Shown: positions 39,257 to 47,937, counted from the stretch's first letter. The stretch is DNA of 64,000 nt from Nocardioides sp. LHD-245 (GCF_030929495.1 NZ_JAVFWN010000018.1:62001-126000); one strand, 5' to 3'. The notes: generated by a model not told the origin, from the sequence alone. Translations and numbers: made by a program.

Positions 39257-41235
39257 GCGGGCTCGCTCCGGTCGTCGGAGCGCGCCGGCAGGGTGGCGTC
39301 GAACCAGTCGATGATGGCCTCGAGCCGCAGCCGGCGATGGCTGGGCAGCCCGCTGTCGTGGAACATGTGGCTCGCGCCGGGGAAGGACAGCAGCTCGGTG
39401 TGCCGGCCCCTCCTCCGCAGCGCGGAGTAGAACCGGCGTCCCTGACTGGGCGGGCAGCGCAGGTCCTGCTCGGCGACCACCACCAGGACGGGGATGGAGA
39501 CGTCCTCGGCATAGGTCAGCGGGGATTTGAGCCGCTGGGTCTCCGGGTCGGTCCCGATGTAGAGATGCGTGTAGTCCACGTCGTCGTCGATGTCCGCGTC
39601 GCTCCACTCCACGGTGGCGCGGTCGACGATCGCCGACGCGAACCGGTCGGAGGTCGCCGCCAGCCACGCGGCCATGAATCCTCCGTACGACGCGCCGACG
39701 ACTCCTACCCGCGCGGGGTCCCCGTCGAAGTCCTCGACCGCGATGTCGACGAGCGCCGTGAGGTCCTGGACGTCGACGTCGCCGAAGGCATGGCGCACCG
39801 CGCGACCGTGCTCGGCCCCGTAGCCGGCCGAGCCTCGTGGATTGCCCATGACGACGACATAGCCGGCCTCGACGCACGCCTGGGCCTGGTCCAGCAGCCG
39901 CCACCCGAAGGAGCGGAACGGGCCGCCGTGCACGGCGAGGATCACCGGGAACGGGCCGGTGCCCGCGGGGCGCAGGATCCACCCGTGCACCGGGTGGCCG
40001 TCGGCCGCGGCGCCCGCCACCTCGTGCATCGGCGCGAGCGGTACCGCGGCGGCCAGGGTCGCACCGAAGGCCGTGAGCCGCCGCGGCCCGGTCGGGGTGA
40101 CGCGGCAGAGCTCACCGGCCTCGGTGTCGCTCGCCACCGTGGCCACGACCACGCCCGCGGCCACGGCGTACCCCAGGACCTGGGTGGGCCCGGCGACGAG
40201 GTCGACGGGGACACCGGGGACACCGGGGCGGACGGCGTCGTCGGCCGGGCCGTCGTCGGCCACCCGCACGAGATCGACGGCGCCGCGGCGCACGACCAGG
40301 GCCAGGACCCCCTCGTCGGTCACCGTGAGCGCGGGCCCGGTGGCCGGCGGCACCAGGTCGATCGTGTCCGCGTCGGTCAGCCGCCGCGGCGGGACCGGAT
40401 CGGCGGCGTCGAGATCGACGCCCCAGAGCGAGGTCGGGTTCAGGTAGGTCTCGTTGAACTCGTCGCCGATCTCCGTGCCGAGGAAGTAGACCCGGTCACC
40501 GTGGGCGCCGAAGACCGGATGGCTCACCCGGAGGCTGGTCCGCGTCACCTGCGTCGTGCGGCCGTCGGTCCTCGACAGCACGAAGACGTCGCTCGCCGGC
40601 ACCGTGTCGCGATCGGGATGGCGGGCCGCGACGAACGCCAGCCTGGTGCCGTCCGGGCTCCAGGCGGGGAACCCGTGGTCGGCGTTCTCGGCGGTGTGCT
40701 GGGTGATCGCACCGTCGGCCACGTCGATGGTGAAGATCTGCTTCGGCCGGTCGAGCGTGTAGCCGACACCGTCCGCGCGGTAGCGCAGCCCGGTGATCCG
40801 GCGGGGCGGCTCCGCGGCCGCGGTCTGCGCGATCGGCGCGACATAGCGACCCGGCTCCGGGACCCGCGCGACGTAGGCGAGGGTCGCCGAGTCCGGGGAC
40901 CACCGCGGTGAGCCGACGCCCAGGGGGTGACGGGTGAGCAGCCGCGGCTCCCCTCCCGCCGCCGGCAGCAGGTGCAGCTGCGGGCCGGAGCCCGGCACCG
41001 AGCGTGTGAACGCGAGCCAGCGACCATCCGGTGACCAGCACGGCTCACTGTCGTGCTCGCCGGTCGTGAGCCGGGTCGGACCGTCGTCGCCGTCGACGGG
41101 GACCAGCCACAGGTCCGCGTAGTAGCGGTCGTCAGCCAGGTCCGCGCGCTCGACCGCGACGACCGCGCGGCGCCCGTCCGGCGACAGCGACGGCGGGCCG
41201 ACCACCTCGATGAGCCCGAGATCCACTGCCTTCAT
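39253..41235 (-). CDS. S9-family serine peptidase (prolyl oligopeptidase/acylaminoacyl-peptidase type)
   Basis: A 660-residue cytoplasmic enzyme without signal peptide. The N-terminal half is a beta-propeller with TolB/WD40-like repeats ('SPDGRRAVVAVERADLADDRYYADLWLVPVDG', 'SPDGRWLAFTRSVPG', 'SPDSATLAYVARVPEPG'). The C-terminal hydrolase has the triad Ser in 'VGVVGASYGGFMAAWLAA', Asp in 'VVVAEQDLRCPPSQG', His in 'LSFPGASHMFHDSG'. Relatives remove acylated or dipeptide units from small peptides. It heads the operon carrying the BAAT-like hydrolase and GntR regulator, with an operator just upstream of the start codon. Confidence 0.92.
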   Translation of the reverse strand: MKAVDLGLIEVVGPPSLSPDGRRAVVAVERADLADDRYYADLWLVPVDGDDGPTRLTTGEHDSEPCWSPDGRWLAFTRSVPGSGPQLHLLPAAGGEPRLLTRHPLGVGSPRWSPDSATLAYVARVPEPGRYVAPIAQTAAAEPPRRITGLRYRADGVGYTLDRPKQIFTIDVADGAITQHTAENADHGFPAWSPDGTRLAFVAARHPDRDTVPASDVFVLSRTDGRTTQVTRTSLRVSHPVFGAHGDRVYFLGTEIGDEFNETYLNPTSLWGVDLDAADPVPPRRLTDADTIDLVPPATGPALTVTDEGVLALVVRRGAVDLVRVADDGPADDAVRPGVPGVPVDLVAGPTQVLGYAVAAGVVVATVASDTEAGELCRVTPTGPRRLTAFGATLAAAVPLAPMHEVAGAAADGHPVHGWILRPAGTGPFPVILAVHGGPFRSFGWRLLDQAQACVEAGYVVVMGNPRGSAGYGAEHGRAVRHAFGDVDVQDLTALVDIAVEDFDGDPARVGVVGASYGGFMAAWLAATSDRFASAIVDRATVEWSDADIDDDVDYTHLYIGTDPETQRLKSPLTYAEDVSIPVLVVVAEQDLRCPPSQGRRFYSALRRRGRHTELLSFPGASHMFHDSGLPSHRRLRLEAIIDWFDATLPARSDDRSEPA

Positions 41236-41258
41236 CGCCGGCCCTCCGCGTCGCTTGC

Positions 41259-41274
41259 CATGTTGATGAACATG
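41259..41274. promoter_or_regulatory. GntR/FCD operator upstream of the S9 peptidase gene
   Basis: Palindrome CATGTTGATGAACATG lies 23 bases from the S9 start codon and ends one base before the next gene's stop codon. It shares both 6-base arms with the site before dppB at 37057. Confidence 0.75.
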
Positions 41275-42462
41275 TTAGCGCAGGGCATGCTCCAGGTCCG
41301 CGATCAGGTCGCGGGCCGACTCGAGCCCGATCGAGAGGCGCACCAGGCTCTCCGGCGGCCGCGCCTCGGCGCTGACGGGGCGATGGGTCAACGCCGCGGG
41401 ATGCTGGATCAGCGAGTCGATCCCGCCGAGCGAGACCGCATGGGTGAACAGCCGGACGCGGGAGGTGAGCCGCTCCGCGGCCGGATACCCACCGGTCAGC
41501 GCGACGGCCAGCATCGCGCCGGTGCCGCGCAGCTGCGAGGTGAGCAGGCCGCGCGGATCGCCGTCCAGGCCGGGATAGTGGACGCGCTCGACCTCGGGCT
41601 GCTCCACCAGCCAGGCCGCGATCGCGGCGGCGCTGGCCTGCTGGGCCCGGATCCTGACCGGCAGGGTGCCCAGCCCGCGGTGCGCCAGATAGGCCGCCAG
41701 CGGATGCAGCACCCCACCGGTGATGGCGCGGACCTGGCGCAGCCGGCGGGCCTCGGCCTCCCCGCACGCGATCACCCCGGCAACGACGTCGCCGTGGCCG
41801 CCGAGGTACTTCGTCGCGCTGTGCAGCGACATCGCAGCCCCGTGGCGCAGCGGGTTCTGGAGCACCGGAGTGGCGAAGGTGTTGTCCACCAGCACGGGTA
41901 CGTCGCCCGCACTGTCGACGACGCCGGCGATGTCGACCAGCTCGAGCGTGGGGTTGGCCGGCGTCTCGACGACGACGAGGGCCGTGTCCGCCCGGACCGC
42001 CGCCCGGATCTCGGACTCGGCACAGAAGGTCACCTCGACCCCGGCCACCGCTCCCGAGGCCAGCAGGTGGTCGGTCCCGCCGTAGAGCGGCCGGACCGCC
42101 ACGACGTGCCGGGCGTCCCGCGACGAGGCGAACGCGGAGATCGCGGCGGTCATCGCGGCCATCCCCGAGCTGAAGGCGACCGCCTCCTCGGCGTACTCCA
42201 GCTGTGCGAGCGCCGACTCGAAGCGCGCGACGGTGGGGTTCCAGAGCCGCGCGTAGACCGAGCCGCCGTCGGCCAGCGGCCGCCCCCCGGTGGCGAGGGA
42301 CTCGTAGGAGTCGCCGCCTCGCGCGATGTCCGGGAGCGGATTGGTGGAGGAGAGGTCGATCGGCAGGGCGTGGACGCCGAGCCCGACCAGGTCCTCGCGG
42401 CCGGCACGCACGGCCAGCGAGTCGACGTCGGCTCCGAGATCGGTCCAGATGTCAGTAGTCAC
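41275..42462 (-). CDS. Cys/Met metabolism PLP enzyme (methionine gamma-lyase/cystathionine lyase type)
   Basis: A 395-residue enzyme of the MetB/MetC/MGL family. Visible: 'SVYARLWNPTVARFESALAQLE' with the conserved Tyr and Arg of the partner-subunit site, 'VVVETPANPTLELVDIAGV', 'VLVDNTFATPVLQNPLRHGAAMSLHSATKYLGGHGDVVAG' with the PLP Lys, and the C-terminal 'AVSLGGIDSLIQHPAALTHRPV'. The family includes gamma-lyases and synthases; sequence alone does not separate them. Divergent from an Lrp/AsnC regulator, which fits amino-acid-responsive control of a degradative lyase. Confidence 0.87.
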   Translation of the reverse strand: MTTDIWTDLGADVDSLAVRAGREDLVGLGVHALPIDLSSTNPLPDIARGGDSYESLATGGRPLADGGSVYARLWNPTVARFESALAQLEYAEEAVAFSSGMAAMTAAISAFASSRDARHVVAVRPLYGGTDHLLASGAVAGVEVTFCAESEIRAAVRADTALVVVETPANPTLELVDIAGVVDSAGDVPVLVDNTFATPVLQNPLRHGAAMSLHSATKYLGGHGDVVAGVIACGEAEARRLRQVRAITGGVLHPLAAYLAHRGLGTLPVRIRAQQASAAAIAAWLVEQPEVERVHYPGLDGDPRGLLTSQLRGTGAMLAVALTGGYPAAERLTSRVRLFTHAVSLGGIDSLIQHPAALTHRPVSAEARPPESLVRLSIGLESARDLIADLEHALR

Positions 42463-42575
42463 GCATGGAGACTAGTGATTCCACCGAAGGTCGCCCTAGC
42501 ATCTGCCGAACCACCAATGCAGACGCGGTTTTCTGACATTTCGGACCGTTCTGCCGCCACAGGAGGCAGCCTCCG

Positions 42576-43058
42576 TTGCAGAGAACGCAACCGCCGCAGC
42601 TCGACGACATCGACCGGAGCATCCTCGACCTGCTCCACCACGACGCGGAGCTGACCAACAAGGCCCTGGCCGCGCGGCTGGGGATCGCCGAGTCCACGTG
42701 CGCGTACCGGATCCGGGCGCTCCGCGACGCCGGGACGATCACCGGACGCCGGCTGACCGTCGATCTCGGACACCTCGGTCGTCCCCTGCAGGCGGTGGTC
42801 AAGGTCCGGCTGGGCACCCACGACGCCACCAGCGTGCGCGAGCTCTACGACGCCCTCACCCGCGCGCCGGGGGTGATCCAGGCGTTCCACGTGGCCGGCG
42901 AGGACGACTTCCACCTCCACGTGGCGGTCGCGGACGCGGCGGCGCTGCGCGACTTCGTGCTGCAGCACGTCACGGTCCACCGGGTCGTCCGCCAGACGGA
43001 GACGCAGCTCATCTTCGAGCACCGCGGCGGGACCAGCCCGCACGTCGCGGACCGGTGA
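42576..43058 (+). CDS. Lrp/AsnC family transcriptional regulator
   Basis: A 160-residue regulator with an AsnC-type helix-turn-helix ('LDDIDRSILDLLHHDAELTNKALAARLGIAESTCAYRIRALRDAGTITG') and a RAM/AsnC ligand domain ('LQAVVKVRLGTHDATSVRELYDAL', 'PGVIQAFHVAGEDDFHLHVAV'). It starts with TTG, preceded by a strong GGAGG 9 bases upstream. That ribosome site sits in the self-complementary GGAGGCAGCCTCC, which could hide it in the mRNA. Divergent from the gamma-lyase gene, which it likely controls. Confidence 0.92.
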   Translation: MQRTQPPQLDDIDRSILDLLHHDAELTNKALAARLGIAESTCAYRIRALRDAGTITGRRLTVDLGHLGRPLQAVVKVRLGTHDATSVRELYDALTRAPGVIQAFHVAGEDDFHLHVAVADAAALRDFVLQHVTVHRVVRQTETQLIFEHRGGTSPHVADR

Positions 43059-43066
43059 CCCGACGC

Positions 43067-44470
43067 TCACCCACCCGCTGACGCGGGCAGCTCGCCGAGG
43101 TCCCACAGCAGCCCGGCCATGATGCCGAGGGCCTCCCGCGCGAGGCTCGCCAGCAGGTGCTCGTCGGGAGCGTGCTGGGCGCATCCGGGGTAGGAGTGCG
43201 GGACCCACACCGTCGGGATGCCCAGGACCTCGGCGAAGCAGTCGTTGGGGAACGTGCCGCCCAGGTTCGGCAGGATCGTCGGCGCCTTGCCCGTCGTCCG
43301 CTCGACCGACGCCGCGGCCCAGGAGACCCAGGCGTCGTCGGGATCGAGCCGGGTCGCGGCGGTGCCCTCGTCCACCTCGACGTCGATGGAGCCGAACCCG
43401 TGCGCGTCGAGGTGGGTGCGCACGGTCCGCTCGAGGACGGACCAGTCGGTTCCGACGACGAAACGGAGCTGGCACCGCGCGGCCGCCGTACCTGGGATCG
43501 CGTTCTGGGGGCCCGTCGCCGTGCCGGCGTCCAGGCCCAGGACCTCCAGGGTGTTCCAGCCGTAGAGCCTCTCGGCGGCGCTCAGGCCGGGCTCGCCCCA
43601 GTCCTCGACGGCCGGCGCCGTCGGGCCGCCGTCGATCTCGATCCGGCGCAGGATCGTCCGGACCGGCTCGGGGATCGCCGGGGGACGCAGTCCCTCCACC
43701 AGGATCCGGCCGCGCGCGTCGACCATCGTGGCGAGCGCGTTCGCGAGCAGGACCGCAGGGTTGCCGAGCAGCCCGCCCCAGTTGCCCGAGTGGTACCCAC
43801 GGGGGCGCAGGGTCGCCCGCAGGGTGAAGGACACCTCGCCCCGGGTGCCGAGGACGAGGGTGGGGCTCCGCTCCGAGACCCGGGTCCCGTCCGAGGCCAG
43901 CAGCACGTCCGCGGCGAGCTCATCGTCGGCCAGCGCCGTGCAGACCTCGCGCAGTCCCGGCGATCCGATCTCCTCACCCATGTCCATGAGGACGGTGACG
44001 TTGAACCCGAGCCGCCCCTCCCGCGCGAGCAGCACCTGCTCGAGCGCGGCGAGGTTGATGGCGTGCTGCCCCTTGTTGTCGCAGGAGCCGCGGCCGTACC
44101 ACCGGTCGCCGTCCACCACGAGACGCCACGGCGACCACGGCTCGCTCCAGCCGGCGGCGTCGCCCCGGACCACGTCCCCGTGGCCGTAGACGAGCACCGT
44201 CCGCAGTGCCGGGTCCTCGACCCGGCGGGCCAGCAGGAAGGGCGGCATCCCCGCCACCGGGTTCTCGACGAGGCGCCACGTGAACCCGCAACGGCGGAGG
44301 CCCGGGACGATCTCGTCGCGCAGGTAGCTGCGGTGCGCCTCGTCCCGGTCGTCGGCCTCGCTCTCGGTCGGGTAGGCGACCTTGCGGGTCAGCTCGCGCA
44401 GCAGGTCACCCGAGTCCAGGTGAGCCTCCGCGAGCTCGATCGCGCGCGCACGCGTCACAGCAACCTCCAT
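43067..44470 (-). CDS. M20-family metallopeptidase
   Basis: A 467-residue zinc peptidase of the M20/ArgE/DapE group. Metal and catalytic residues: 'VLVYGHGDVVRGD' (His and Asp), the bridging Asp in 'WYGRGSCDNKGQHAIN', 'LMDMGEEIGSPGL' (general-base Glu pair), and a late His in 'VWVPHSYPGCAQHAPDEHLL'. A lid domain holds 'RPRGYHSGNWGGLLGNPAVLLANAL'. It should cleave a dipeptide or N-acyl amino acid. Divergent from a LysR gene. An ATG at 44470 is used; it lies 23 codons ahead of 'LLRELTRKVAYPTES', where family alignment begins. Confidence 0.9.
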   Translation of the reverse strand: MEVAVTRARAIELAEAHLDSGDLLRELTRKVAYPTESEADDRDEAHRSYLRDEIVPGLRRCGFTWRLVENPVAGMPPFLLARRVEDPALRTVLVYGHGDVVRGDAAGWSEPWSPWRLVVDGDRWYGRGSCDNKGQHAINLAALEQVLLAREGRLGFNVTVLMDMGEEIGSPGLREVCTALADDELAADVLLASDGTRVSERSPTLVLGTRGEVSFTLRATLRPRGYHSGNWGGLLGNPAVLLANALATMVDARGRILVEGLRPPAIPEPVRTILRRIEIDGGPTAPAVEDWGEPGLSAAERLYGWNTLEVLGLDAGTATGPQNAIPGTAAARCQLRFVVGTDWSVLERTVRTHLDAHGFGSIDVEVDEGTAATRLDPDDAWVSWAAASVERTTGKAPTILPNLGGTFPNDCFAEVLGIPTVWVPHSYPGCAQHAPDEHLLASLAREALGIMAGLLWDLGELPASAGG

Positions 44471-44620
44471 CGGCCCGAACGCGACCGGGGTCGTACACCG
44501 GTCGTCGCCGACCAGCCAAGCGCACGCGGCGGCCGGCGACCATCGCCGTTTCCGGAAGGCTGCGTTGCCGATCCGGGAACGCGCCGGGGGCGCCGCGCGG
44601 GCGAGAACTACTGTGTGCGC

Positions 44621-45526
44621 GTGCCTCTCGTCAGCGACTCGCTCCGGTACTTCCTCGAGGTGGCACGCACGGGCTCGATCGCGGAGGCCTCCGCGAACCT
44701 CCGCATCGCGGCCTCGTCGATCAGCCGGCACATCGCCCGGCTCGAGCAGTCCACCGGGGCGCCGCTGTTCGACCGCCACCCCCGGGGCATGGTCCCGACG
44801 GAGGCCGGCCGGCTGCTGGCCGACCACGCGCGCCGCAACCTGCTGGAGGAGGCCGACCTCCTCGAGCGGATCCGGGACGTCGACCGATCGGGCCGGTCGC
44901 TGATCACCGTCTCGTGTGCCGAGGGCTTCGCCGAGGACTTCCTGCCCGTCGAGATCGCCCGCTTCCGCGAGCATCATCCGGCGGCCCGGGTGCACCTCAC
45001 GGTCACCGAGCCGGCAGCGGCCACCCAGTCGGTCGCCGTCGGGACGGCCGACCTCGCCCTGACCTTCAGCCTGGCCCCGGCGTCCGGCGTCCGGGTCGCG
45101 TACTCGTGTCAGGAGCCGATCGTCGCACTGGTGCCGTCCGGCCATCCCCTGGGCGAGCTGGACGGCGTCTCGCTGGCGGACTTGCAGCACCATCCCCTCG
45201 CCCTGATGGCGGGCGGGAGCACCCTGCGTGAGCTGGTCGACGTCTGCTGCGCCGCGGAGGGCCTGCACCTCGAGCCCGTGCTGACCAGCAACTCCTCCAC
45301 CGCGCTCAACGCCCTCGCCCGGCGGACCGGCGCGGTGACCCTGACCGGACTGCTGAGCTCCCGGCACCTGGTCGCGGACGGCTTCCGCATCGTGCCCCTG
45401 ACGAACCCCGAGCTGCACCGCCGCAGTCTCCAGGTCCACACCATGGCCCAGCGCACCCTGCCCGCACCCGTCGACGCGTTCGTGCGGCAGCTCGTCGCCT
45501 CGATCGAGGCCACCGGGCTCGGCTGA
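44621..45526 (+). CDS. LysR-family transcriptional regulator
   Basis: A 301-residue LysR protein. The N-terminal winged helix is 'LRYFLEVARTGSIAEASANLRIAASSISRHIARLEQSTGAPLFDRHPRGMVPTEAGRLL', followed by a two-lobed effector domain ('RSLITVSCAEGFAEDFLPVEIARFREHHPAARVHLTV'). The GTG start fits the family's N-terminal length. It is divergent from the M20 peptidase gene with a 150-base gap, the standard LysR/target arrangement; the gap holds two similar half-sites around TTCCGGAA and ATCCGGGAA. Confidence 0.92.
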   Translation: MPLVSDSLRYFLEVARTGSIAEASANLRIAASSISRHIARLEQSTGAPLFDRHPRGMVPTEAGRLLADHARRNLLEEADLLERIRDVDRSGRSLITVSCAEGFAEDFLPVEIARFREHHPAARVHLTVTEPAAATQSVAVGTADLALTFSLAPASGVRVAYSCQEPIVALVPSGHPLGELDGVSLADLQHHPLALMAGGSTLRELVDVCCAAEGLHLEPVLTSNSSTALNALARRTGAVTLTGLLSSRHLVADGFRIVPLTNPELHRRSLQVHTMAQRTLPAPVDAFVRQLVASIEATGLG

Positions 45527-45538
45527 GCCCCCGACGGG

Positions 45539-46951
45539 CTACCCGGCCTGCCGGCCGATCGCCCGCTCGACGACCCGCGCGGCCCCCGGATAGCCGGCGG
45601 GCTCGGGCCCGATGAAGGTCAGCCGCAGGTACGGCGCCGCCGGCTCGGCCGGGAACCACTCGTCGCCGGCCGCGACCCACACCCCGTCGGCCATGCAGTC
45701 GCGCACCAGGCGCTCGCCGTCGACGCCGTCGGGCAGCCGCGCCCACAGGTGCAGTCCGCCCGCCGGGACGACGTCGAGGTGGAGGGACGGGGCGTAGTCG
45801 CGCACGGCGGCGACGAGGAGGTCGCGGCGCTCGCGCAGCTGGCCCCGGAGCCGGCGCAGGTGAGTGCGCCAGCCGGGGTCACTGACGACCTCGAGGGCGG
45901 CCTGCTGGAGCAGGCCGCTGACGTACATCGACTCGGCGGCGCGGTCGCCGAGGATCCGGTCACGGGCCGGGCCGCGGGCGATCACGGCCGCGACCCGGAG
46001 CGCCGGGGAGACGCTCTTCGTCAGCGACCGCAGGTAGACGACGTGACCCGCATCGTCGCGGGCGGCGAGCGGCGCGACCTCCGTGTCGATGCCGAAGTCG
46101 TGCGCCCAGTCGTCCTCGACGAGGAAGGCGCCGTGGGCGCGGACGACGTCCAGGATCTGCTCCGCGCGCTCGGCGCTCCAGCGGGCCCCGGTCGGGTTGG
46201 CGAAGCTGGGCTGGGCGTAGAAGGCGCGGGCCCCGGTCTCCCGCAGGGCCCGCTCGACCTCCGCCGGGTCGGGACCGTGGACGTCGCTGGGCACGGGGAC
46301 CAGCTCGACGCCGGCCTGGCGGGCCGCCTGGATCGCCCCCCAGTAGGTCGGCGACTCGAGGAGCAGCGGCTGGCCCGGCGCCACCAGCGCCCGGAAGATC
46401 GAGGACAGCGCGCTCTGCGATCCGGGGGCCACGACCACGTCGTGCGCCGTCACCGCGCCCAGGTGGGCGGGCGTCGCGTCGGCCAGCTCGGTGGCGAACC
46501 AGGCGCGCAGCTCTGGCAGGCCCGCGGCGGGCGGGCGCGAGGTGGCAGCCGCGCCGCGCGCTGCCCGGCCGAGCGCGGCACGGACCAACCGCTCGGGCAG
46601 CAGGTCCGGCCCCGGGTAGCCCGCGTGCAGCGCCTGCGCCTCGGGCGGCGGGGTCTGCAGCGGTCCGGCGACCCGCGGCAGCTCGGCGCGCGGCGTGCGC
46701 AGCGCGCCGCTCTGCCAGCCGAAGTCCGGACCCCGGGCCGGCCGGACCGCGCGCACGAAGCTCCCGACCCCGGGGCGGCTCTCGACCAGGCCCTCGGTCA
46801 CCAGCCGGCGCAGCGCCTTCTGCACGGTGACCGGGCTGGCGGCGTACTCGGTGACGAGGCGGCGGGACGCCGGCAGCTGGGCGCCCGGCGGGGCGTCCCG
46901 GATCCAGGCACGCAGCCCCGCGGCGATCCGGGTACTGCTATCGTTGCTCAT
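45539..46951 (-). CDS. MocR-type regulator (GntR HTH plus aminotransferase domain)
   Basis: A 470-residue PdxR/MocR-like regulator. A short GntR winged helix (residues 1-65, 'SRRLVTEYAASPVTVQKALRRLVTEGLVESRPGVGSFV') is joined to a fold-type I aminotransferase-like domain with 'VVVAPGSQSALSSIFRALVAPG', 'AFYAQPSFANPTGARWS', and the PLP Lys in 'VVYLRSLTKSVSPALRV'. MocR proteins use PLP as ligand or cofactor and bind direct repeats. Its ATG overlaps that of the divergent EamA exporter gene, which is the obvious target. Confidence 0.92.
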   Translation of the reverse strand: MSNDSSTRIAAGLRAWIRDAPPGAQLPASRRLVTEYAASPVTVQKALRRLVTEGLVESRPGVGSFVRAVRPARGPDFGWQSGALRTPRAELPRVAGPLQTPPPEAQALHAGYPGPDLLPERLVRAALGRAARGAAATSRPPAAGLPELRAWFATELADATPAHLGAVTAHDVVVAPGSQSALSSIFRALVAPGQPLLLESPTYWGAIQAARQAGVELVPVPSDVHGPDPAEVERALRETGARAFYAQPSFANPTGARWSAERAEQILDVVRAHGAFLVEDDWAHDFGIDTEVAPLAARDDAGHVVYLRSLTKSVSPALRVAAVIARGPARDRILGDRAAESMYVSGLLQQAALEVVSDPGWRTHLRRLRGQLRERRDLLVAAVRDYAPSLHLDVVPAGGLHLWARLPDGVDGERLVRDCMADGVWVAAGDEWFPAEPAAPYLRLTFIGPEPAGYPGAARVVERAIGRQAG

Positions 46952-46975
46952 GTCAGCACAGAGTAGCGCTATCGT
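46932..46975. promoter_or_regulatory. Direct-repeat operator spanning the MocR/EamA starts
   Basis: GTACTGCTATCGT (46932-46944) and GTAGCGCTATCGT (46963-46975) match at 11 of 13 positions and are 31 bases apart, about three helical turns. The overlapping start codons of both divergent genes (46949-46952) lie between them. Direct repeats are the normal MocR target. Confidence 0.6.
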
Positions 46976-47915
46976 CTCCGCTCGGCACCCGCTACCGCGT
47001 TCAGGAGCGCCGGTCGCCGGGCTGGCCTGGGGGCTGCTGGGTGTCGTGGCCTTCTCGTTCACCGTGCCGCTCACCCGGGTGGCGGTCGGCGGCCTCGATC
47101 CGCTGTTCATCGGCGCCGGCCGGGCCGTGGTCGCGGCGCTGCTGGCGGCGGGGGCCCTCACCCTCACCCGCCAGGCCCTCCCCCGCGGCCGGCAGTGGCT
47201 CCGACTCGCAGTGGTCGCCGGCGGCGTGGTCGCCGGGTTCCCGCTGCTGACGTCGTACGCCCTGACCGAGGTCCCGGCCAGCCACGGCGCCGTGGTGATC
47301 GCGATGCTGCCCGCGACGACCGCCGTGATCATCGTGCTGCGCACCGGGGAGCGGCCGGTCCGCGCGTTCTGGGTCTTCGCCGCGCTCGGGGCGGTCGCGG
47401 CGGTGGGCTTCGCGGTGCTGCAGGGCGGCGGCGCCGGGCACCTGCAGCGCGCCGACCTGCTCCTCGTGCTCGGCGTGCTCGCCTGCGCGATCGGGTACGC
47501 CGAGGGCGGCGCGATCTCCCGCGAGCTCGGCTCGTGGCAGGCGATCTCGTGGGCGCTCGTGCTCGCCGCGCCCGCGATGGCGGCACTCACCGCCGTGAGC
47601 GTCGCGCGCGAGCAGCCGTCGGCGACGGCGACGCAGTGGCTGTGCTTCGCCTATCTCGCCTGCGTGAGCATGTTCCTCGGCTTCTTCGCCTGGTACCGCG
47701 GCCTCGCGATCGGCCCGATGGCGCAGGTCAGCCAGGTCCAGCTCGCCCAGCCGGTGCTGAGCATCGCCTGGGCGGGCCTGCTGCTGGGCGAGCAGATCGG
47801 CTGGCTGACGGTGCTCGGCGGTCTCGCCGTCGTGGCCTGCGCGGCGGGCGCCAGCTCCTCCCGCCGGCGGGCGCCCGTCGTACCGGACAGAACGGCTGTG
47901 AAATCACCGATTTGA
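46950..47915 (+). CDS. EamA/DMT-family exporter
   Basis: A 321-residue transporter with ten membrane helices in two EamA repeats: 'GLLGVVAFSFTVPLTRVAVGGLDPLFIGAGRAVVAALLA' and, in the second, 'FAYLACVSMFLGFFAWYRGLAIGPMAQVSQVQLAQPVLSIAWAGLLLGE'. Such proteins export metabolites or amino acids. The ATG shares two bases with the start codon of the divergent MocR gene. The last 14 codons are supplied by a 61-bp palindrome (47877-47937). Confidence 0.9.
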   Translation: MSAQSSAIVSARHPLPRSGAPVAGLAWGLLGVVAFSFTVPLTRVAVGGLDPLFIGAGRAVVAALLAAGALTLTRQALPRGRQWLRLAVVAGGVVAGFPLLTSYALTEVPASHGAVVIAMLPATTAVIIVLRTGERPVRAFWVFAALGAVAAVGFAVLQGGGAGHLQRADLLLVLGVLACAIGYAEGGAISRELGSWQAISWALVLAAPAMAALTAVSVAREQPSATATQWLCFAYLACVSMFLGFFAWYRGLAIGPMAQVSQVQLAQPVLSIAWAGLLLGEQIGWLTVLGGLAVVACAAGASSSRRRAPVVPDRTAVKSPI

Positions 47916-47937
47916 CGACCGTTTTGTCCGGTACGAC
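47877..47937. repeat. 61-bp near-perfect palindrome, convergent terminator
   Basis: Arms GTCGTACCGGACAGAACGG and CCGTTTTGTCCGGTACGAC pair at 18 of 19 positions; the centre (TGAAATC, ACC, GATTTGA) continues the imperfect symmetry. It supplies the end of the EamA gene and lies before the convergent aldehyde dehydrogenase. It can act as terminator on both strands. Its size and AT-rich core suggest a repeated REP-like element. Confidence 0.7.

Noticed and set aside
44471..44620. LysR operator with T-N11-A symmetry
   Set aside because: Two similar TTCCGGAA/ATCCGGGAA sites are present, but neither is a clear T-N11-A LysR box, so no separate regulatory feature was called.
47001..47590. Minus-strand frame extending the MocR regulator upstream into the EamA gene
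   Set aside because: The extension is low-complexity and antisense to EamA helices; the MocR helix-turn-helix begins right after the ATG at 46951.
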